Counted from the first letter of the stretch, positions 1 through 8,856 are shown. The stretch is 64,000 nucleotides of DNA from Phycisphaerales bacterium (GCA_020845755.1 JADLFE010000007.1:124001-188000), one strand, 5' to 3'. Made by a program: numbers and translations. The notes: generated by a model not told the origin, from the sequence alone.

Positions 1-477
1 TCCAGCGGCAACAACCTCATCAAGATCCCCATCAACGAGCCCGCCGCCGGAAAGAAGAAGAGCCAGGTCCAGGAGTACCTCGACTGGCACTCCAACACGC
101 CCGGCGTCCAGCATCTGGCCCTCCGCACCGACGACGAACTCGCGTCGATCGCCGCCCTCCGCTCGCGCGGCGTGGATTTCCTCACGCTCCCCGACGCCTA
201 TTACGACAACGTGTGGAATCGCGTGAACACGATGCTCACCAGCCACGGGCACCAGGCCGTCAAGGAAGATCACGAGGCGATCCGCAAACTGGGCATCCTC
301 GTGGACGCCGACGACGAAGGCTACCTGCTCCAACTCTTCACCAAGCCGCTCCAGGACCGCCCGACGCTGTTCTTTGAGATCATCTGCCGGCGCGGGAGCC
401 AGTCCTTCGGCAAGGGCAACTTCAAGGCCCTCTTCGAGGCGCTCGAACTCGAGCAGGAGAGGCGGGGGAATCTGTGA
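1..477 (+). CDS. hpd: 4-hydroxyphenylpyruvate dioxygenase, C-terminal part (gene cut by window start)
   Basis: The first 158 codons read from base 1 without interruption and match the C-terminal half of HPPD, the Fe(II) enzyme that converts 4-hydroxyphenylpyruvate to homogentisate in tyrosine breakdown. Visible landmarks are [12 protein letters not shown], whose His is an iron ligand in the family, the [20 protein letters not shown] segment, and FFEIICRRG, whose Glu is the last iron ligand. The C-terminal [14 protein letters not shown] helix is also typical. The N-terminal half lies outside the window. The TGA stop overlaps the GTG start of the next gene (GTGA), which suggests translational coupling. 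Confidence 0.93.
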   Translation, partial: SSGNNLIKIPINEPAAGKKKSQVQEYLDWHSNTPGVQHLALRTDDELASIAALRSRGVDFLTLPDAYYDNVWNRVNTMLTSHGHQAVKEDHEAIRKLGILVDADDEGYLLQLFTKPLQDRPTLFFEIICRRGSQSFGKGNFKALFEALELEQERRGNL

Positions 478-920
478 TCCCGAAAGTTGTCGCAACCGTC
501 GCGAAGGCGGTCGACAGGGCGAGGCTGGCCTGGCTTTCCAAACGGGAATCCGTGGAATCTCGCTGTACAGAGATTTCTCTCGCCGGTGCTATCGCGGCCA
601 TTCCGCGAGTCGACACCACCATACTTTTGTGTCATGGCTTTGTGACACCCCGGAAGGGCGCGGACCCCGAACGTCATTCTTGGCTTCGATGCGAGGGGTT
701 CATCATCGACGGAACGCTCGAGCAATTCGGAGGCCAACCAGGAGTCTGGATTCAGCAGGAAGCCGACCCCGAAGGCCACCAATATGAAGAGCGGTTCTTC
801 TTGACCTTTCGTCCATATCACCTACTTCCCCTATTGCAGGACATGGGTTTGCATTTCCTCAACATCGGATGTGAACTGAGGGCGGTCCGTGAAACCAGAC
901 CTGGTCAGGCCCCCAACTGA
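474..920 (+). CDS. hypothetical protein ending inside a REP-like hairpin
   Basis: A 148-residue protein starting at a GTG that overlaps the stop of hpd. I do not recognise the family with certainty. The central part reads LLCHGFV...[18 protein letters not shown]; the His-x-Trp-Leu followed by a hydrophobic run and Asp-Gly-Thr resembles papain-like or transglutaminase-like folds where Cys, His and Asp form the active site, but this is only a resemblance. No signal peptide or membrane segment is seen. The TGA stop is the loop of the hairpin at 909-930, so the last residues (Ala-Pro-Asn) are encoded by the repeat. The original C-terminus may have been replaced when the repeat inserted. Confidence 0.62.
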   Translation: MIPKVVATVAKAVDRARLAWLSKRESVESRCTEISLAGAIAAIPRVDTTILLCHGFVTPRKGADPERHSWLRCEGFIIDGTLEQFGGQPGVWIQQEADPEGHQYEERFFLTFRPYHLLPLLQDMGLHFLNIGCELRAVRETRPGQAPN

Positions 921-947
921 AGTTGGGGGCTCTGAACCGCGCGACTC
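909..947 (+). repeat. REP-like hairpin, copy 1, with 17-bp conserved tail
   Basis: A 9-bp perfect stem GCCCCCAAC / GTTGGGGGC closes a TGAA loop at 909-930, followed by TCTGAACCGCGCGACTC (931-947). The whole 39 bp is repeated identically at 1603-1641. The loop TGA is the stop codon of the gene at 474-920. Confidence 0.9.
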
Positions 948-991
948 GCTGCTCCTCGCGTTGACTCAAGTTCCGAAAGTCCCGACTCCGA

Positions 992-1013
992 GCCCCCGAC
1001 TTCAGTCGGGGGC
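992..1013 (-). repeat. REP-like hairpin, copy 2, inverted
   Basis: A 9-bp stem GCCCCCGAC / GTCGGGGGC with loop TTCA, which reads TGAA on the minus strand, so this copy is inverted relative to copies 1 and 3. One stem base pair differs from the other copies (A-T changed to G-C at the eighth pair), a compensated change that keeps the hairpin. The loop TGA on the minus strand is the stop codon of the RAYT gene. Confidence 0.88.
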
Positions 1014-1559
1014 GTTCTTCGCTCGATGCAATACCGGCTCGCACCACGCCAGCACATTCCTTTGCGCTCGCACATAGCGAACCGCGCCCTCGACCGACGC
1101 ATCGTTCGTCAACAGGCGACGCGAGCCATGTCGCGTCCACCACGACTTGGGCGATTGCACACCATTCGCTTGGCCCAATCGTCGCGATGCCACGCCCTTG
1201 AAGAGTTGCAGAAGCCGGGCTCCTTCCTGGCCGCCCGACCGGACGACCAAGTGGACATGGGTCCGCATGACCGCACCGACGATCAGATCGAGATGATGCG
1301 CGGCACAAACCTCTTCGCAGGCCCGCGCGACGAACATCGCCGATTCGTCGTTCAGCACGACCTCTCCACACTCCATCAACCGGCGCGATCGCGCGACAAG
1401 TTCCGAGTGTCCCGCGGAGTACGCAGTTCCGCGCCGGTTGTGGACCACATACTCACCATCTTCGAGCACGGGCCCCACGAAGCCTCGCTCATCGCCACGG
1501 AGCCACGTTCCATAGGTGGTCCATGTGAGCAGGTAGGTTCCGCCCCTTCCGTTGGTCAT
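1002..1559 (-). CDS. REP-associated tyrosine transposase-like protein (RAYT, Y1/IS200 family)
   Basis: A 185-residue protein starting at ATG 1559 (MTNGRGGTYLLTWTTYGTW). It has the TYG-TWL start common to transposase_IS200-like (Y1_Tnp) domains, the HUH motif in MRTHVHLVVR, and a downstream Tyr in AVRYVRAQRN that fits the single catalytic tyrosine. RAYTs are single-strand nucleases thought to mobilise REP hairpins. The gene is bracketed by three REP-like hairpins (909-930, 992-1013, 1603-1624), as expected of a RAYT with its substrate. Its own stop codon sits in the loop of copy 2, so the last few residues (Asn-Ala-Pro-Asp) are repeat-encoded. A longer reading frame upstream runs through copy 3 and is not used here. 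Confidence 0.85.
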   Translation of the reverse strand: MTNGRGGTYLLTWTTYGTWLRGDERGFVGPVLEDGEYVVHNRRGTAYSAGHSELVARSRRLMECGEVVLNDESAMFVARACEEVCAAHHLDLIVGAVMRTHVHLVVRSGGQEGARLLQLFKGVASRRLGQANGVQSPKSWWTRHGSRRLLTNDASVEGAVRYVRAQRNVLAWCEPVLHRAKNAPD

Positions 1560-1602
1560 TGACCCAGCATACCGCGATCGTCTCGATAGATAGCCTCTTG
1601 GA

Positions 1603-1641
1603 GCCCCCAACTGAAGTTGGGGGCTCTGAACCGCGCGACTC
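1603..1641 (+). repeat. REP-like hairpin, copy 3, with conserved tail
   Basis: Identical to 909-947 over 39 bp: stem GCCCCCAAC, loop TGAA, stem GTTGGGGGC, tail TCTGAACCGCGCGACTC. It lies just upstream of the RAYT start on the minus strand and may mark the other boundary of the REP/RAYT unit. Confidence 0.9.
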
Positions 1642-1747
1642 TTGGTCCCGCGGATTTCCCTCTGGATCCGCACGCCCCGACTCCGATCCCACTACATCAA
1701 CCGGGGCACTTCCACCGCGACGCTTCATCCCGACTTAGACTTCCTTT

Positions 1748-2098
1748 GTGCCCGTCCCCACTCCTTCAACCCCTCTGGGCCGATTCATCGCGAGGATCTT
1801 CCTCACACTCTTCATGGCGCCCTTCTTCGCCGGCGGGTTGTTCTTCGCGTTCGCCTCTGAAAAGCCCGACGGCGCGTTCGGCGCTGTCTTCACCGTCTTC
1901 GGCCTGGCCTTCATGGGCACCGCGGTCTTCGTCGTCGGAGCCGCGTGGTTCGGCATGTTCACGCGCGTCAACCCCGGCGCGACCATCTCCGATTCATCCA
2001 ATCCGCTCGCGCCCAAGCCAAAGGCATCGACGTGCGATTACTGCGGGCGGCCTCGCGCCAACCCCGCCGCTCCCTGCGAATCCTGCGGCGCCGCGTAA
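1748..2098 (+). CDS. small membrane protein with C-terminal zinc ribbon
   Basis: A 116-residue protein from a GTG start. It has two hydrophobic segments (about residues 12-36 and 45-70: FLTLFMAPFFAGGLFFAF and AVFTVFGLAFMGTAVFVVGA) and a C-terminal zinc-ribbon knuckle pair, CDYCGRP...CESCGAA. No specific function is recognised. This layout recurs in the window, although here the ribbon is simpler than the CxxCGY type. An alternative start is the ATG at 1814, which would remove most of the first membrane segment, so the GTG is preferred. No strong ribosome binding site is visible. Confidence 0.66.
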   Translation: MPVPTPSTPLGRFIARIFLTLFMAPFFAGGLFFAFASEKPDGAFGAVFTVFGLAFMGTAVFVVGAAWFGMFTRVNPGATISDSSNPLAPKPKASTCDYCGRPRANPAAPCESCGAA

Positions 2099-2139
2099 GC
2101 AACGACTTTCGCGCGGTTGTCGACCGCCGCCCCGCGCGT

Positions 2140-3000
2140 CTATGACACTTTGGCCTGGAGGATCTCGACCGTCTGGTCGCTCTTCACCCGCACAAGGTGA
2201 TTCACCTGCACCGTTTCCCAGCCCGGGTCATCGCTCAGGGGCTCGCTGGAGATCAGCACCGCGCCCTGGCCCTTCTCGGGATCGACCATCCGGCAGATGT
2301 TCCCGTCGCACACGTATTTCCTGCCCGTGTGGACGTACAGCGACGAGGCATGCCTCGGATCGTCCGTCGTGTAGCGAAGTGCCACCGACTGGGTGCCGTC
2401 GGAGACCGCGATGTTCAGGTAGTTGAACTCACGCACATGATGAGCCTCCTGCAGCGCCTGCACGTCGTGCACGGCCCGCATCAGCGACGCCGCCATCGCC
2501 TCGAGCGGGTCCGCGATGTGCGAGTGCCACATGTGATCGAGGAAGAGCGCAAAGAGATGGACCGAATCCGTCGACCCCTGGATCGACGCGAACGCGCGAT
2601 CGGAGAGCCGCTGCTGGATGGCCCGGCGGATATGCGAGAACCCGCCCACGTCGCCGTTGTGCATGAACGTGAATCGCCCGCGTGTGAACGGATGACAATC
2701 AAGTTCGCTCACCGTCAAGCCCGGCGTGGCGGCCCGGACGTGCGCCATCACGCAGCGGCTCCGAGTCACCCGCGCCAGATGGATCAGATTCTGATTGCTC
2801 CACGCCGGCGTGAACGACTTGAACACGCCCGCCTCTTCGGAGAGTTCGGGCACGTACCACGCCACACCAAACCCGTCGCCGTTGATCGCGTCATCGCTCT
2901 CGCGCGCCCGCAGGCTCTGGTTGATGATCGAGTTCGCCGGGTCAATCACCAGCGATGCAAGTGTCAGCGGCGGGCCCTGGTACAGCACAAAGCGGCACAT
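2140..3000 (-). CDS. class II glutamine amidotransferase (YafJ/EgtC-like)
   Basis: A 286-residue protein beginning Met-Cys-Arg-Phe. Cys2 becomes the N-terminal nucleophile after Met removal, as in Ntn-type glutamine amidotransferases. Other family marks are [11 protein letters not shown], the oxyanion region [28 protein letters not shown] and the [15 protein letters not shown] segment. These stand-alone amidotransferase domains hydrolyse gamma-glutamyl amides; the substrate cannot be told from sequence. The start is supported by GGAG eight bases upstream. The gene is convergent with 1748-2098 and divergent from the isomerase gene at 3124. Confidence 0.9.
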   Translation of the reverse strand: MCRFVLYQGPPLTLASLVIDPANSIINQSLRARESDDAINGDGFGVAWYVPELSEEAGVFKSFTPAWSNQNLIHLARVTRSRCVMAHVRAATPGLTVSELDCHPFTRGRFTFMHNGDVGGFSHIRRAIQQRLSDRAFASIQGSTDSVHLFALFLDHMWHSHIADPLEAMAASLMRAVHDVQALQEAHHVREFNYLNIAVSDGTQSVALRYTTDDPRHASSLYVHTGRKYVCDGNICRMVDPEKGQGAVLISSEPLSDDPGWETVQVNHLVRVKSDQTVEILQAKVS

Positions 3001-3123
3001 GGGGGAACTCCTGCATGCCGCGCCCGACCAACTACCCGGAGGACGCGCGACGCCTACCCTCCACCGTTATCGGCCGATCGGGGTCGGCCTGAACGTCGAA
3101 CTCCCCGACAGGGTGCATCTGCA

Positions 3124-3879
3124 ATGAACAATCTTCTTGCGTTCGCGGCGGCTCTGGTCGTTTCGGCTGTTACCACTTCGGCTTTGGCCCAGGCAACCAA
3201 GCCCTCCGAGCCGCCTTCCCAGCCACCCGCAACCCAACCAGAGACCAAGCCCGAAACCAAGCCCGAAACCAAACCCGAAGCCAAACCGGGCGACGTCAAG
3301 CCCGCCGACGACAAGAAAACGGAGGATCGCGTGTACGTTCAGCTTTCGACTTCCATGGGTGACATCGTCCTCGAACTCGATCACGTCAAGGCTCCCATCT
3401 CCACCGAGAACTTCCTCGGCTATGTCGAGAAAGGCGCCTACGACGGCACCATCTTCCACCGCGTCATCAAGAAGTTCATGATCCAGGGCGGCGGCTTCGA
3501 CGCCAACATGAAGGAGCGCGAGAAGGGCAAGGGCATCAAGAACGAGTGGAAGAACGGCCTGTCCAACAAGCGCGGAACTATCGCGATGGCACGCACGAGC
3601 GACCCGAATTCCGCCAGCAACCAGTTCTTCATCAACACCGTCGACAACGCGATTCTCGACCAGGCCCGCGACGGCGCGGGATATGCCGTCTTCGGACGCG
3701 TTCTTTCCGGCATGGACGTCGTCGACAAGATCGAGGGCGTGAAGACCACCAACAAGGGCTTCCACTCCGACGTCCCCGCCGAGCCCATCACGATCAAGAC
3801 GGCCAAGAAACTCAGCGCCGAGGAGGCCGCCAAACTCGCGCCCGCCGGCGCCAAGCCCGCCGAGCCGTCGAAGAAGTAA
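3124..3879 (+). CDS. secreted cyclophilin-type peptidyl-prolyl cis-trans isomerase
   Basis: A 251-residue protein with a signal peptide ([21 protein letters not shown]), a Pro/Glu/Thr/Lys-rich linker holding several ETKP repeats (about residues 30-65), then a cyclophilin domain (about 70-230). Core motifs are [30 protein letters not shown] (active-site Arg in FHR), [15 protein letters not shown] and [18 protein letters not shown]. It probably assists folding of secreted proteins in the periplasm or cell envelope. A short Ala/Pro/Lys tail ends the protein. It stands alone with its own start. Confidence 0.93.
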   Translation: MNNLLAFAAALVVSAVTTSALAQATKPSEPPSQPPATQPETKPETKPETKPEAKPGDVKPADDKKTEDRVYVQLSTSMGDIVLELDHVKAPISTENFLGYVEKGAYDGTIFHRVIKKFMIQGGGFDANMKEREKGKGIKNEWKNGLSNKRGTIAMARTSDPNSASNQFFINTVDNAILDQARDGAGYAVFGRVLSGMDVVDKIEGVKTTNKGFHSDVPAEPITIKTAKKLSAEEAAKLAPAGAKPAEPSKK

Positions 3880-4053
3880 GTGAATTCAGACTCTTCAATC
3901 CTGTATCGGCCGCGTGTTCAGATAGGGTAAGGAACCGGGTTGCGTTCCCGGGCCTTCTCGGTCATAATCGCGCCCGATCGGTTACCAGATCGGCGAGCGG
4001 CGGGTGTTCTGTGCCATCGCCGGCACTGTCGAACGCGAAGAGAAAGGCCCGTC

Positions 4054-4953
4054 ATGAGGAATCGCCGCGCCGGTTTCACGCTCATCGAACTGCTGGTCGT
4101 CATCGCCATCATCGCGCTGCTCATCGCGATCCTGCTCCCCGCGCTGGGGAAGGCCCGCGCTGCGGCCCGCCAGACCATCTGCCTCTCCAACCTCAAGCAG
4201 ATGGGCACCGGCCTTGGTGTCTATCTCAACGACAACAAGGAGTACTACCCCGGCGACCATTGGCAGCTCGGACGGCGCTGGCCGATCACCTGGGTCGGCC
4301 GTCTCAAGCAGACCCTCAACAACAACTACGCGGTGTTCAACTGCCCGTCGCGGGGAATCGACTTCCGCTACGCCTATGAGCAGCGCAAAACCGTGAGCAC
4401 AACCAATCAGTACGTCGGCTTTGCGGACGACGAGAAGGAACTCGACGGTGAAGATGCCCGCGGATTCTCCTATGGCTACAACGGCTTCGGAGAGAACTTC
4501 AGCGAGGCGTTCGGAAACGTGCACCTGGGCCTGGGCGGGCACATCAAGTTCCCAACGGAGTACATGAAGGACTTCAATAAGCCCGAGAACAAGGGCGACA
4601 AGGTCGATTGGGAGGTCAAACTCTCGAGCATCATCTTCCCCGACAAGATGGTCGTCGTCACCGACAGCAACTGCGACCTCGCCTCCGATACCTGGAGCAC
4701 CGTCGAGCCGGCCTCCTATCACAACTGGCCCGGATACATCCACGACAAGAAGACCAACGTGCTCTGGGCCGACACCCACGCCAACGCCGTCAATCGCAAC
4801 GACATCGGGCCGGCCCCGGTGGATGAACTCCTGAACAACCAGAACGGTCAGGCCCAGACCAACTGGAACGAGTGGCAGGCAAACAAGCCCGAGTGGGTCG
4901 TCAAGTGGAACCGTCAGCACAAGAGTTGGAACGACATCAAGAGCGGCAAGTGA
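4054..4953 (+). CDS. prepilin-type N-terminal methylation domain protein (DUF1559-like)
   Basis: A 299-residue protein whose start shows a class III (type IV pilin-like) signal: MRNRRAG then [16 protein letters not shown], with cleavage expected after Gly7 and methylation of Phe8. The hydrophobic helix is followed by [24 protein letters not shown], the hallmark of the abundant planctomycetal DUF1559/pseudopilin-like family. The C-terminal part contains [13 protein letters not shown], like the H-x-G/T-x-x-N-x-LFADGHV motif of relatives. Likely a surface or secretion-associated pseudopilin; its function is not established. The start is supported by an AGAAAGG ribosome binding site at 4041-4047. 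Confidence 0.93.
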   Translation: MRNRRAGFTLIELLVVIAIIALLIAILLPALGKARAAARQTICLSNLKQMGTGLGVYLNDNKEYYPGDHWQLGRRWPITWVGRLKQTLNNNYAVFNCPSRGIDFRYAYEQRKTVSTTNQYVGFADDEKELDGEDARGFSYGYNGFGENFSEAFGNVHLGLGGHIKFPTEYMKDFNKPENKGDKVDWEVKLSSIIFPDKMVVVTDSNCDLASDTWSTVEPASYHNWPGYIHDKKTNVLWADTHANAVNRNDIGPAPVDELLNNQNGQAQTNWNEWQANKPEWVVKWNRQHKSWNDIKSGK

Positions 4954-5044
4954 GCACGTTCGCTCGCACACCGCGCGCGAGCAGAAGCGTTCGACGTCAA
5001 CCGCGTCGTTCATGCCCAACGCCGCATTGAAGAGAGGCCGCGCC

Positions 5045-5446
5045 GTGAACAACGCCGTCAAGATTGCGCTCATCGTTGTACTGCTCGGCGCCGCTGCGTT
5101 CTTTGTTTTTCGCTTCGCGAACCAGGCAGCGCCCGGCGACGCCGTGATGGAACAGGAGACGGTGTGGCGCTGCTCCAACGCCGAGTGCAAGAACGTCTAT
5201 CGCGTGAAACGCAGCGAGCGTGCCAAACTTCAGGCCGACACCGGCTCGACGATCCCTCCTTGCCCGAAGTGCTCGCGGCTCGGCACCGAGGCCTACGAGT
5301 GCCAGTTCTGCAAGGGGCTCTTCGATCCCGTCGGTCATGGCTCCTTCCCCTCCAACTGCCCCAACTGCGGCAAGAACCTCGCCGGCGATTCCAGCAAGGA
5401 CCTCCCCAAGCCCAAGCCGGCCCCGAAAACACCGGGGCACGGCTAG
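5045..5446 (+). CDS. membrane-anchored double zinc-ribbon protein
   Basis: A 133-residue protein with one N-terminal membrane segment (VKIALIVVLLGAAAFFVFRF) followed by a soluble part with four CxxC or CxxxxC knuckles: CSNAEC, CPKC, CQFC and CPNC, enough for two zinc ribbons. It ends in a Lys/Pro-rich tail. I chose GTG 5045 because an AGAGAGG site lies ten bases upstream, mirroring the leader of the preceding prepilin gene. The in-frame ATG at 5012 would add 11 residues and is the alternative. It follows the prepilin gene by about 90 bases and may be co-transcribed. Function unknown. Confidence 0.75.
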   Translation: MNNAVKIALIVVLLGAAAFFVFRFANQAAPGDAVMEQETVWRCSNAECKNVYRVKRSERAKLQADTGSTIPPCPKCSRLGTEAYECQFCKGLFDPVGHGSFPSNCPNCGKNLAGDSSKDLPKPKPAPKTPGHG

Positions 5447-5455
5447 ACTGGCTCC

Positions 5456-6271
5456 ATGCCCAAGACCCTCGCTGATCGCGTTCGCCTCGATCCGGGCAAA
5501 CCCGCCGATCTGCGCGACCGCGATCCCGCCGACAAACTGGGGCTGGATGAACCGACCGCGGCGAAACGCCTGCAGCAATGCCTGGCACGCCTCGATGACC
5601 TTCAGTACCGCCTCTACGCCGAGAACACACGATCGCTCCTGGTCGTTCTCCAGGGCATGGACACCAGCGGAAAGGACGGCACGGTTCGCCACGTGATGTC
5701 CGGGCTCGACCCCACCGGCTGCCGCGTCACCTGTTTCAAGGCGCCGAGTGCCGAGGAACTCGACCACGATTTCCTGTGGCGGATCCACAAGGCCGCCCCC
5801 GCGCGGGGCGAGATCGGCGTGTTCAACCGCTCGCACTACGAGGACGTGCTGATCGCACGCGTTCGCGGGCTGGTGCCCGAGAAGATCTGGCGGGCTCGCT
5901 ACGAGCAGATCAACGCGTTCGAGAAACTCCTCTCCGACAACGGCACGGTGATCCTCAAGTGCTTCCTCCACATCTCCCGGCGCGAGCAGAAGGAGCGTCT
6001 GCTCGAGCGGCTGCACGACCCCCGAAAGGCGTGGAAGTTTTCGCCGCAGGACATTGAGGAACGCACGCGCTGGCCCTTGTACATGGACGCCTACGAGGAC
6101 GCGCTGGCGAAGTGCTCGAGCGAGCACGCGCCCTGGCACATCATCCCCGCCGATCGAAAATGGGTCCGCAACGCCGTGATCGCGGAACTGCTCGTCGGGA
6201 CCCTGGAGTCGATGAAACTTTCACTCCCCAAGGCGTCGTTCGATGTCGACGCCGTCAAGATCCCGGACTGA
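5456..6271 (+). CDS. ppk2: polyphosphate kinase 2 family protein
   Basis: A 271-residue protein of the PPK2 family, which transfers phosphate between polyphosphate and nucleotides. The P-loop is VVLQGMDTSGKDG (about residues 64-76), followed by the lid-proximal VFNRSHYEDVLIARV (Walker B-like, Arg and His conserved) and the FLHISRREQKERLLERL...WKFSPQDIEER segment. The C-terminal PWHIIPADRKWVRNAVI is also typical. The length and TGCRVTCFKAPSAEELDHDFLWR fit a single-domain PPK2. It starts nine bases after the preceding gene and may share its transcript. The nucleotide preference (AMP, ADP or GDP) cannot be read safely. Confidence 0.93.
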   Translation: MPKTLADRVRLDPGKPADLRDRDPADKLGLDEPTAAKRLQQCLARLDDLQYRLYAENTRSLLVVLQGMDTSGKDGTVRHVMSGLDPTGCRVTCFKAPSAEELDHDFLWRIHKAAPARGEIGVFNRSHYEDVLIARVRGLVPEKIWRARYEQINAFEKLLSDNGTVILKCFLHISRREQKERLLERLHDPRKAWKFSPQDIEERTRWPLYMDAYEDALAKCSSEHAPWHIIPADRKWVRNAVIAELLVGTLESMKLSLPKASFDVDAVKIPD

Positions 6272-6374
6272 CGGCTCGGCCGCGGCGTCATGCCGAAACC
6301 CGTGTCCTCGCGGCAACGGGGTGGGTGATCACGCTCACGTGACCACACGACCAGCGCGCCACGTCATCTCATCG

Positions 6375-6830
6375 TCAATGAACCCCTGTCGATCCGAACC
6401 CGCCGCTCCCGCGCGCGGTGTCGTCGAGTGTCTCCACTTCCATCACGACGGCGTGGGCCACCGGCGCCACCACCATCTGCGCGATGCGCTGCCCGTGCGT
6501 GATGGTGTAGACCTCGCGTCCGAGATTGATGATCGCGACCTTCACCTCGCCGCGATAGTCCGAGTCGATCGTGCCCGGGCCATTGGGCACCGTGATGCCG
6601 TGCTTGCTCGCCAGGCCCGATCTTGCCCGCACCTGCGCCTCGTAGCCGATCGGGATCGACATCGCAAAGCCGCACGGCACCAGCACGATGTCGCCGGGTT
6701 TCAGCACGAGTTGCGGCGCGGCCTCGGGCAGGCACGCGGACAAGTCAAGCCCGGCGGCCTGGGCCGATTGATACGACGGGACCGTCGCGCGAACGTCCAA
6801 CTTGCGGATCTGGAGGAGCGGCGTGTGCAT
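6375..6830 (-). CDS. dut: deoxyuridine 5'-triphosphate nucleotidohydrolase (dUTPase)
   Basis: A 151-residue trimeric-type dUTPase, which hydrolyses dUTP to dUMP and pyrophosphate. All conserved motifs are present: AAGLDLSA (motif 1), ARSGLASKHGI (2), NGPGTIDSDYRGE (3, with catalytic Asp), ITHGQRIAQMVV (4) and the C-terminal GSGGFGSTG lid (5). The ATG at 6830 gives the usual N-terminus; a GTG at 6848 would add six residues. The gene is convergent with ppk2. Confidence 0.95.
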   Translation of the reverse strand: MHTPLLQIRKLDVRATVPSYQSAQAAGLDLSACLPEAAPQLVLKPGDIVLVPCGFAMSIPIGYEAQVRARSGLASKHGITVPNGPGTIDSDYRGEVKVAIINLGREVYTITHGQRIAQMVVAPVAHAVVMEVETLDDTARGSGGFGSTGVH

Positions 6831-6863
6831 AGGCGGGGAAGATAGCACGCCGCGAGCCGGGAA

Positions 6864-7118
6864 CTACCGGGCGGTCGTCTGGCCCACGCCCGCCGGCTGG
6901 CCCAGTTCCACCATCGTCCGGTCCAGCGTCTCGATCATGCGCTCGGCCGACCGGATCGCGCGATCCATCGACGAGCGCCCCGTCGCCCGCGCCAGCGCGT
7001 CGGGCGATGTCGTGCGCTGGCGCTGCTCGGCCAGCAATCCCGACAGGAGGTCCTCCGCCTTCCGGCGGAGCGTGACGGTCTGTTCGATCAATTGCTGGTT
7101 GGTCATGTCTGCGTCCAT
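6864..7118 (-). CDS. small hypothetical helical protein
   Basis: An 84-residue soluble protein starting MDADMTNQQLIEQTVTLRRK. It is rich in Leu, Glu, Arg and Gln and is predicted by eye to form two helices (about residues 5-35 and 50-70). It has no motif that I recognise. The second Met, at 7106, is an equally possible start. It lies between dut (33 bases downstream on the same strand) and the CapD-type gene, so it may be co-transcribed with dut. Confidence 0.5.
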   Translation of the reverse strand: MDADMTNQQLIEQTVTLRRKAEDLLSGLLAEQRQRTTSPDALARATGRSSMDRAIRSAERMIETLDRTMVELGQPAGVGQTTAR

Positions 7119-7227
7119 GCGTCGGGCTGTGCCGCTCACGGGCGTTCCACACCCACGGCATCTTCCCAAGTTCGATAGAACCCCAATCCTCGGACATCGG
7201 GTAGTTTCACCGAGTCTTCGCAAACTT

Positions 7228-8856
7228 TCAAGCAGCCGCCAAGGTGTCGTCCGGAATCTGTTTGGATTCCAGCGATTCCAGGGCCGCCGTTCCGGGGCGG
7301 GTCATCTCGGGAACATGTCGACGGATGGCGTTGATGACGGCATCGCGGTCGGCGCTGGTGCGGACCGAGGCGAGGTCGGCGATCATCGCGGCTAGATTGA
7401 ACTGGTCGCCCAGTTCGCCCTTCCACGCGTTGATACCCGGGTGGTTGGTCGGCGACAACTGCTCGGCGGCGTAGGCCAGTTGCTCGTGGAGTTTCTCGCC
7501 CGGACGAGCGCCGGTGATGAGGACTTCCATGGTCGGGCCATCGCCGCTCTCGACCGGGCCGCCGAGCGGGGTGTGGACCTGCGGGACATAGCCGTGGGCG
7601 CGCACGAAGCGCCGCGCCAGGTCGAGGATCTTCACAGGCTCGCCCATGTCGAGCACGTAGACGCCCGCGATATCGCGCGAGAGCGGCTCCATCGCGCCGG
7701 CCTGGATCACCAGCGTGGCGGCCTCGTGGATCGTCATGAAGTACCGCGTCATGCGCGGATCGGTCACCGTCACCGGGCCGCCCTCGGCGATCTGACGCGT
7801 CCAGATCGGGAGCACGCTGCACGCCGAGCCCAGCACGTTGCCGAAACGCACCATCGAGAAGAGCGTGCGCGACGCACCGTCGGCGCGGCTCTGGCGGTGC
7901 AGCGCCTGGATGTATTTCTCGGCCAATCGCTTGGTCGCGCCCATCACCGATGTCGGGTTCACCGCCTTGTCGGACGAGATCAACACGAAACGATCGACCC
8001 CCACCGCCAGCGATGCGTCGGCGATGCTCTTGGTGCCGAAGAGGTTGTTGGTCACGGCGTGCGAGGGATGGTCTTCCATCAGCGGCACATGCTTGTGTGC
8101 CGCGGCATGGAAGACAACATCAGGACGGAGCGAAACGAGCAGTCGCAGCGTCTGATCCGCGTCGACCACGTCGTGCAGGATCGCCTTGCGCGGCACGTCG
8201 GGGAATCGCGAGGCGATCTGGCGATCGATCTCGAAGAGCGCGTTCTCGGAGCGTTCGAGCAGCACGATCTGGCGCGGCGAGAAAGTCGCGACGATCCGCG
8301 CGATCTCGCTGCCGATCGAGCCGCCCGCGCCGGTGATGAGCACGCAGCGATCGCCGAGGGTTCGCGCGACGGCGCGGCGATCGATGCCGTAGGGCGTGCG
8401 CCCGATGAGTTCGACAGGATCGACCTCGCCGGTGCGAGGCGTGCCGCCGGGAGCGCAGGCGATGAGTTCGGCCAGCGGCGGGACGATTCGTTCGGCGATC
8501 GAGAGTTCGCGGAGGAGCGAGCGGGCCCGCCGGAGTTCCGACGACATGGAGGCGGGGAGCGAGATGATGGCGGCGTGGAAGCCGAGCACGCCGTGAAGTC
8601 GCGGAAGGTCGGAGAGCGAGCCGAGCACGGGGTGGTGCTTCTGCGGTTCGCTGACGGGCTCGACGAGGACGCAGCCCAGGAGGGGCGGCGGCGAGGGAAG
8701 GGTCATGAGTTGGGCGATCAGGGCCGGGACGGTGGCGGCGGTGCCGATGATGACGGTGTTGCCCAGGTCGAGGCCCTGGGCGGTCGAGGCGGTTGATGGG
8801 CCGCGAGAGAGGTCGAGGTGACCGCTCGGGAGGAAACTGTTGGACTCGCTGTTCAC
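7228..8856 (-). CDS. CapD/FlaA1-type nucleotide-sugar dehydratase/epimerase lacking the membrane domain
   Basis: A 542-residue protein, taking the GTG at 8856 (AGG ten bases upstream) as start. The N-terminal part (about residues 30-150) looks like the first Rossmann-like domain of FlaA1-family proteins (NTVIIGTAATVPALIAQL). The extended SDR domain follows: CVLITGAGGSIGSEI (NAD(P) binding), HAAAHKHVPLME, SSDKAVNPTSVMGATKRLAE (catalytic Ser/Thr and MxxxK in place of YxxxK), VRFGNVLGS, and PGEKLHEQL near the C-terminus. Family members make 4-keto-6-deoxy sugars for surface polysaccharides. Membrane-bound relatives have four N-terminal helices, which are absent here. A longer frame to 9123 has unlikely composition and would overlap the ruvA upstream region. 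Confidence 0.88.
   Translation of the reverse strand: MNSESNSFLPSGHLDLSRGPSTASTAQGLDLGNTVIIGTAATVPALIAQLMTLPSPPPLLGCVLVEPVSEPQKHHPVLGSLSDLPRLHGVLGFHAAIISLPASMSSELRRARSLLRELSIAERIVPPLAELIACAPGGTPRTGEVDPVELIGRTPYGIDRRAVARTLGDRCVLITGAGGSIGSEIARIVATFSPRQIVLLERSENALFEIDRQIASRFPDVPRKAILHDVVDADQTLRLLVSLRPDVVFHAAAHKHVPLMEDHPSHAVTNNLFGTKSIADASLAVGVDRFVLISSDKAVNPTSVMGATKRLAEKYIQALHRQSRADGASRTLFSMVRFGNVLGSACSVLPIWTRQIAEGGPVTVTDPRMTRYFMTIHEAATLVIQAGAMEPLSRDIAGVYVLDMGEPVKILDLARRFVRAHGYVPQVHTPLGGPVESGDGPTMEVLITGARPGEKLHEQLAYAAEQLSPTNHPGINAWKGELGDQFNLAAMIADLASVRTSADRDAVINAIRRHVPEMTRPGTAALESLESKQIPDDTLAAA

Noticed and set aside
321..821. A long minus-strand open frame opposite the hpd end and the 474-920 gene
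   Set aside because: It has Arg/Pro/Gly-rich shadow composition, overlaps two better plus-strand genes and has no recognisable domain.
2197..3123. Upstream extension of the peptidyl-prolyl isomerase frame
   Set aside because: The extension is antisense to the class II amidotransferase gene and shows shadow composition; the signal peptide begins at ATG 3124.
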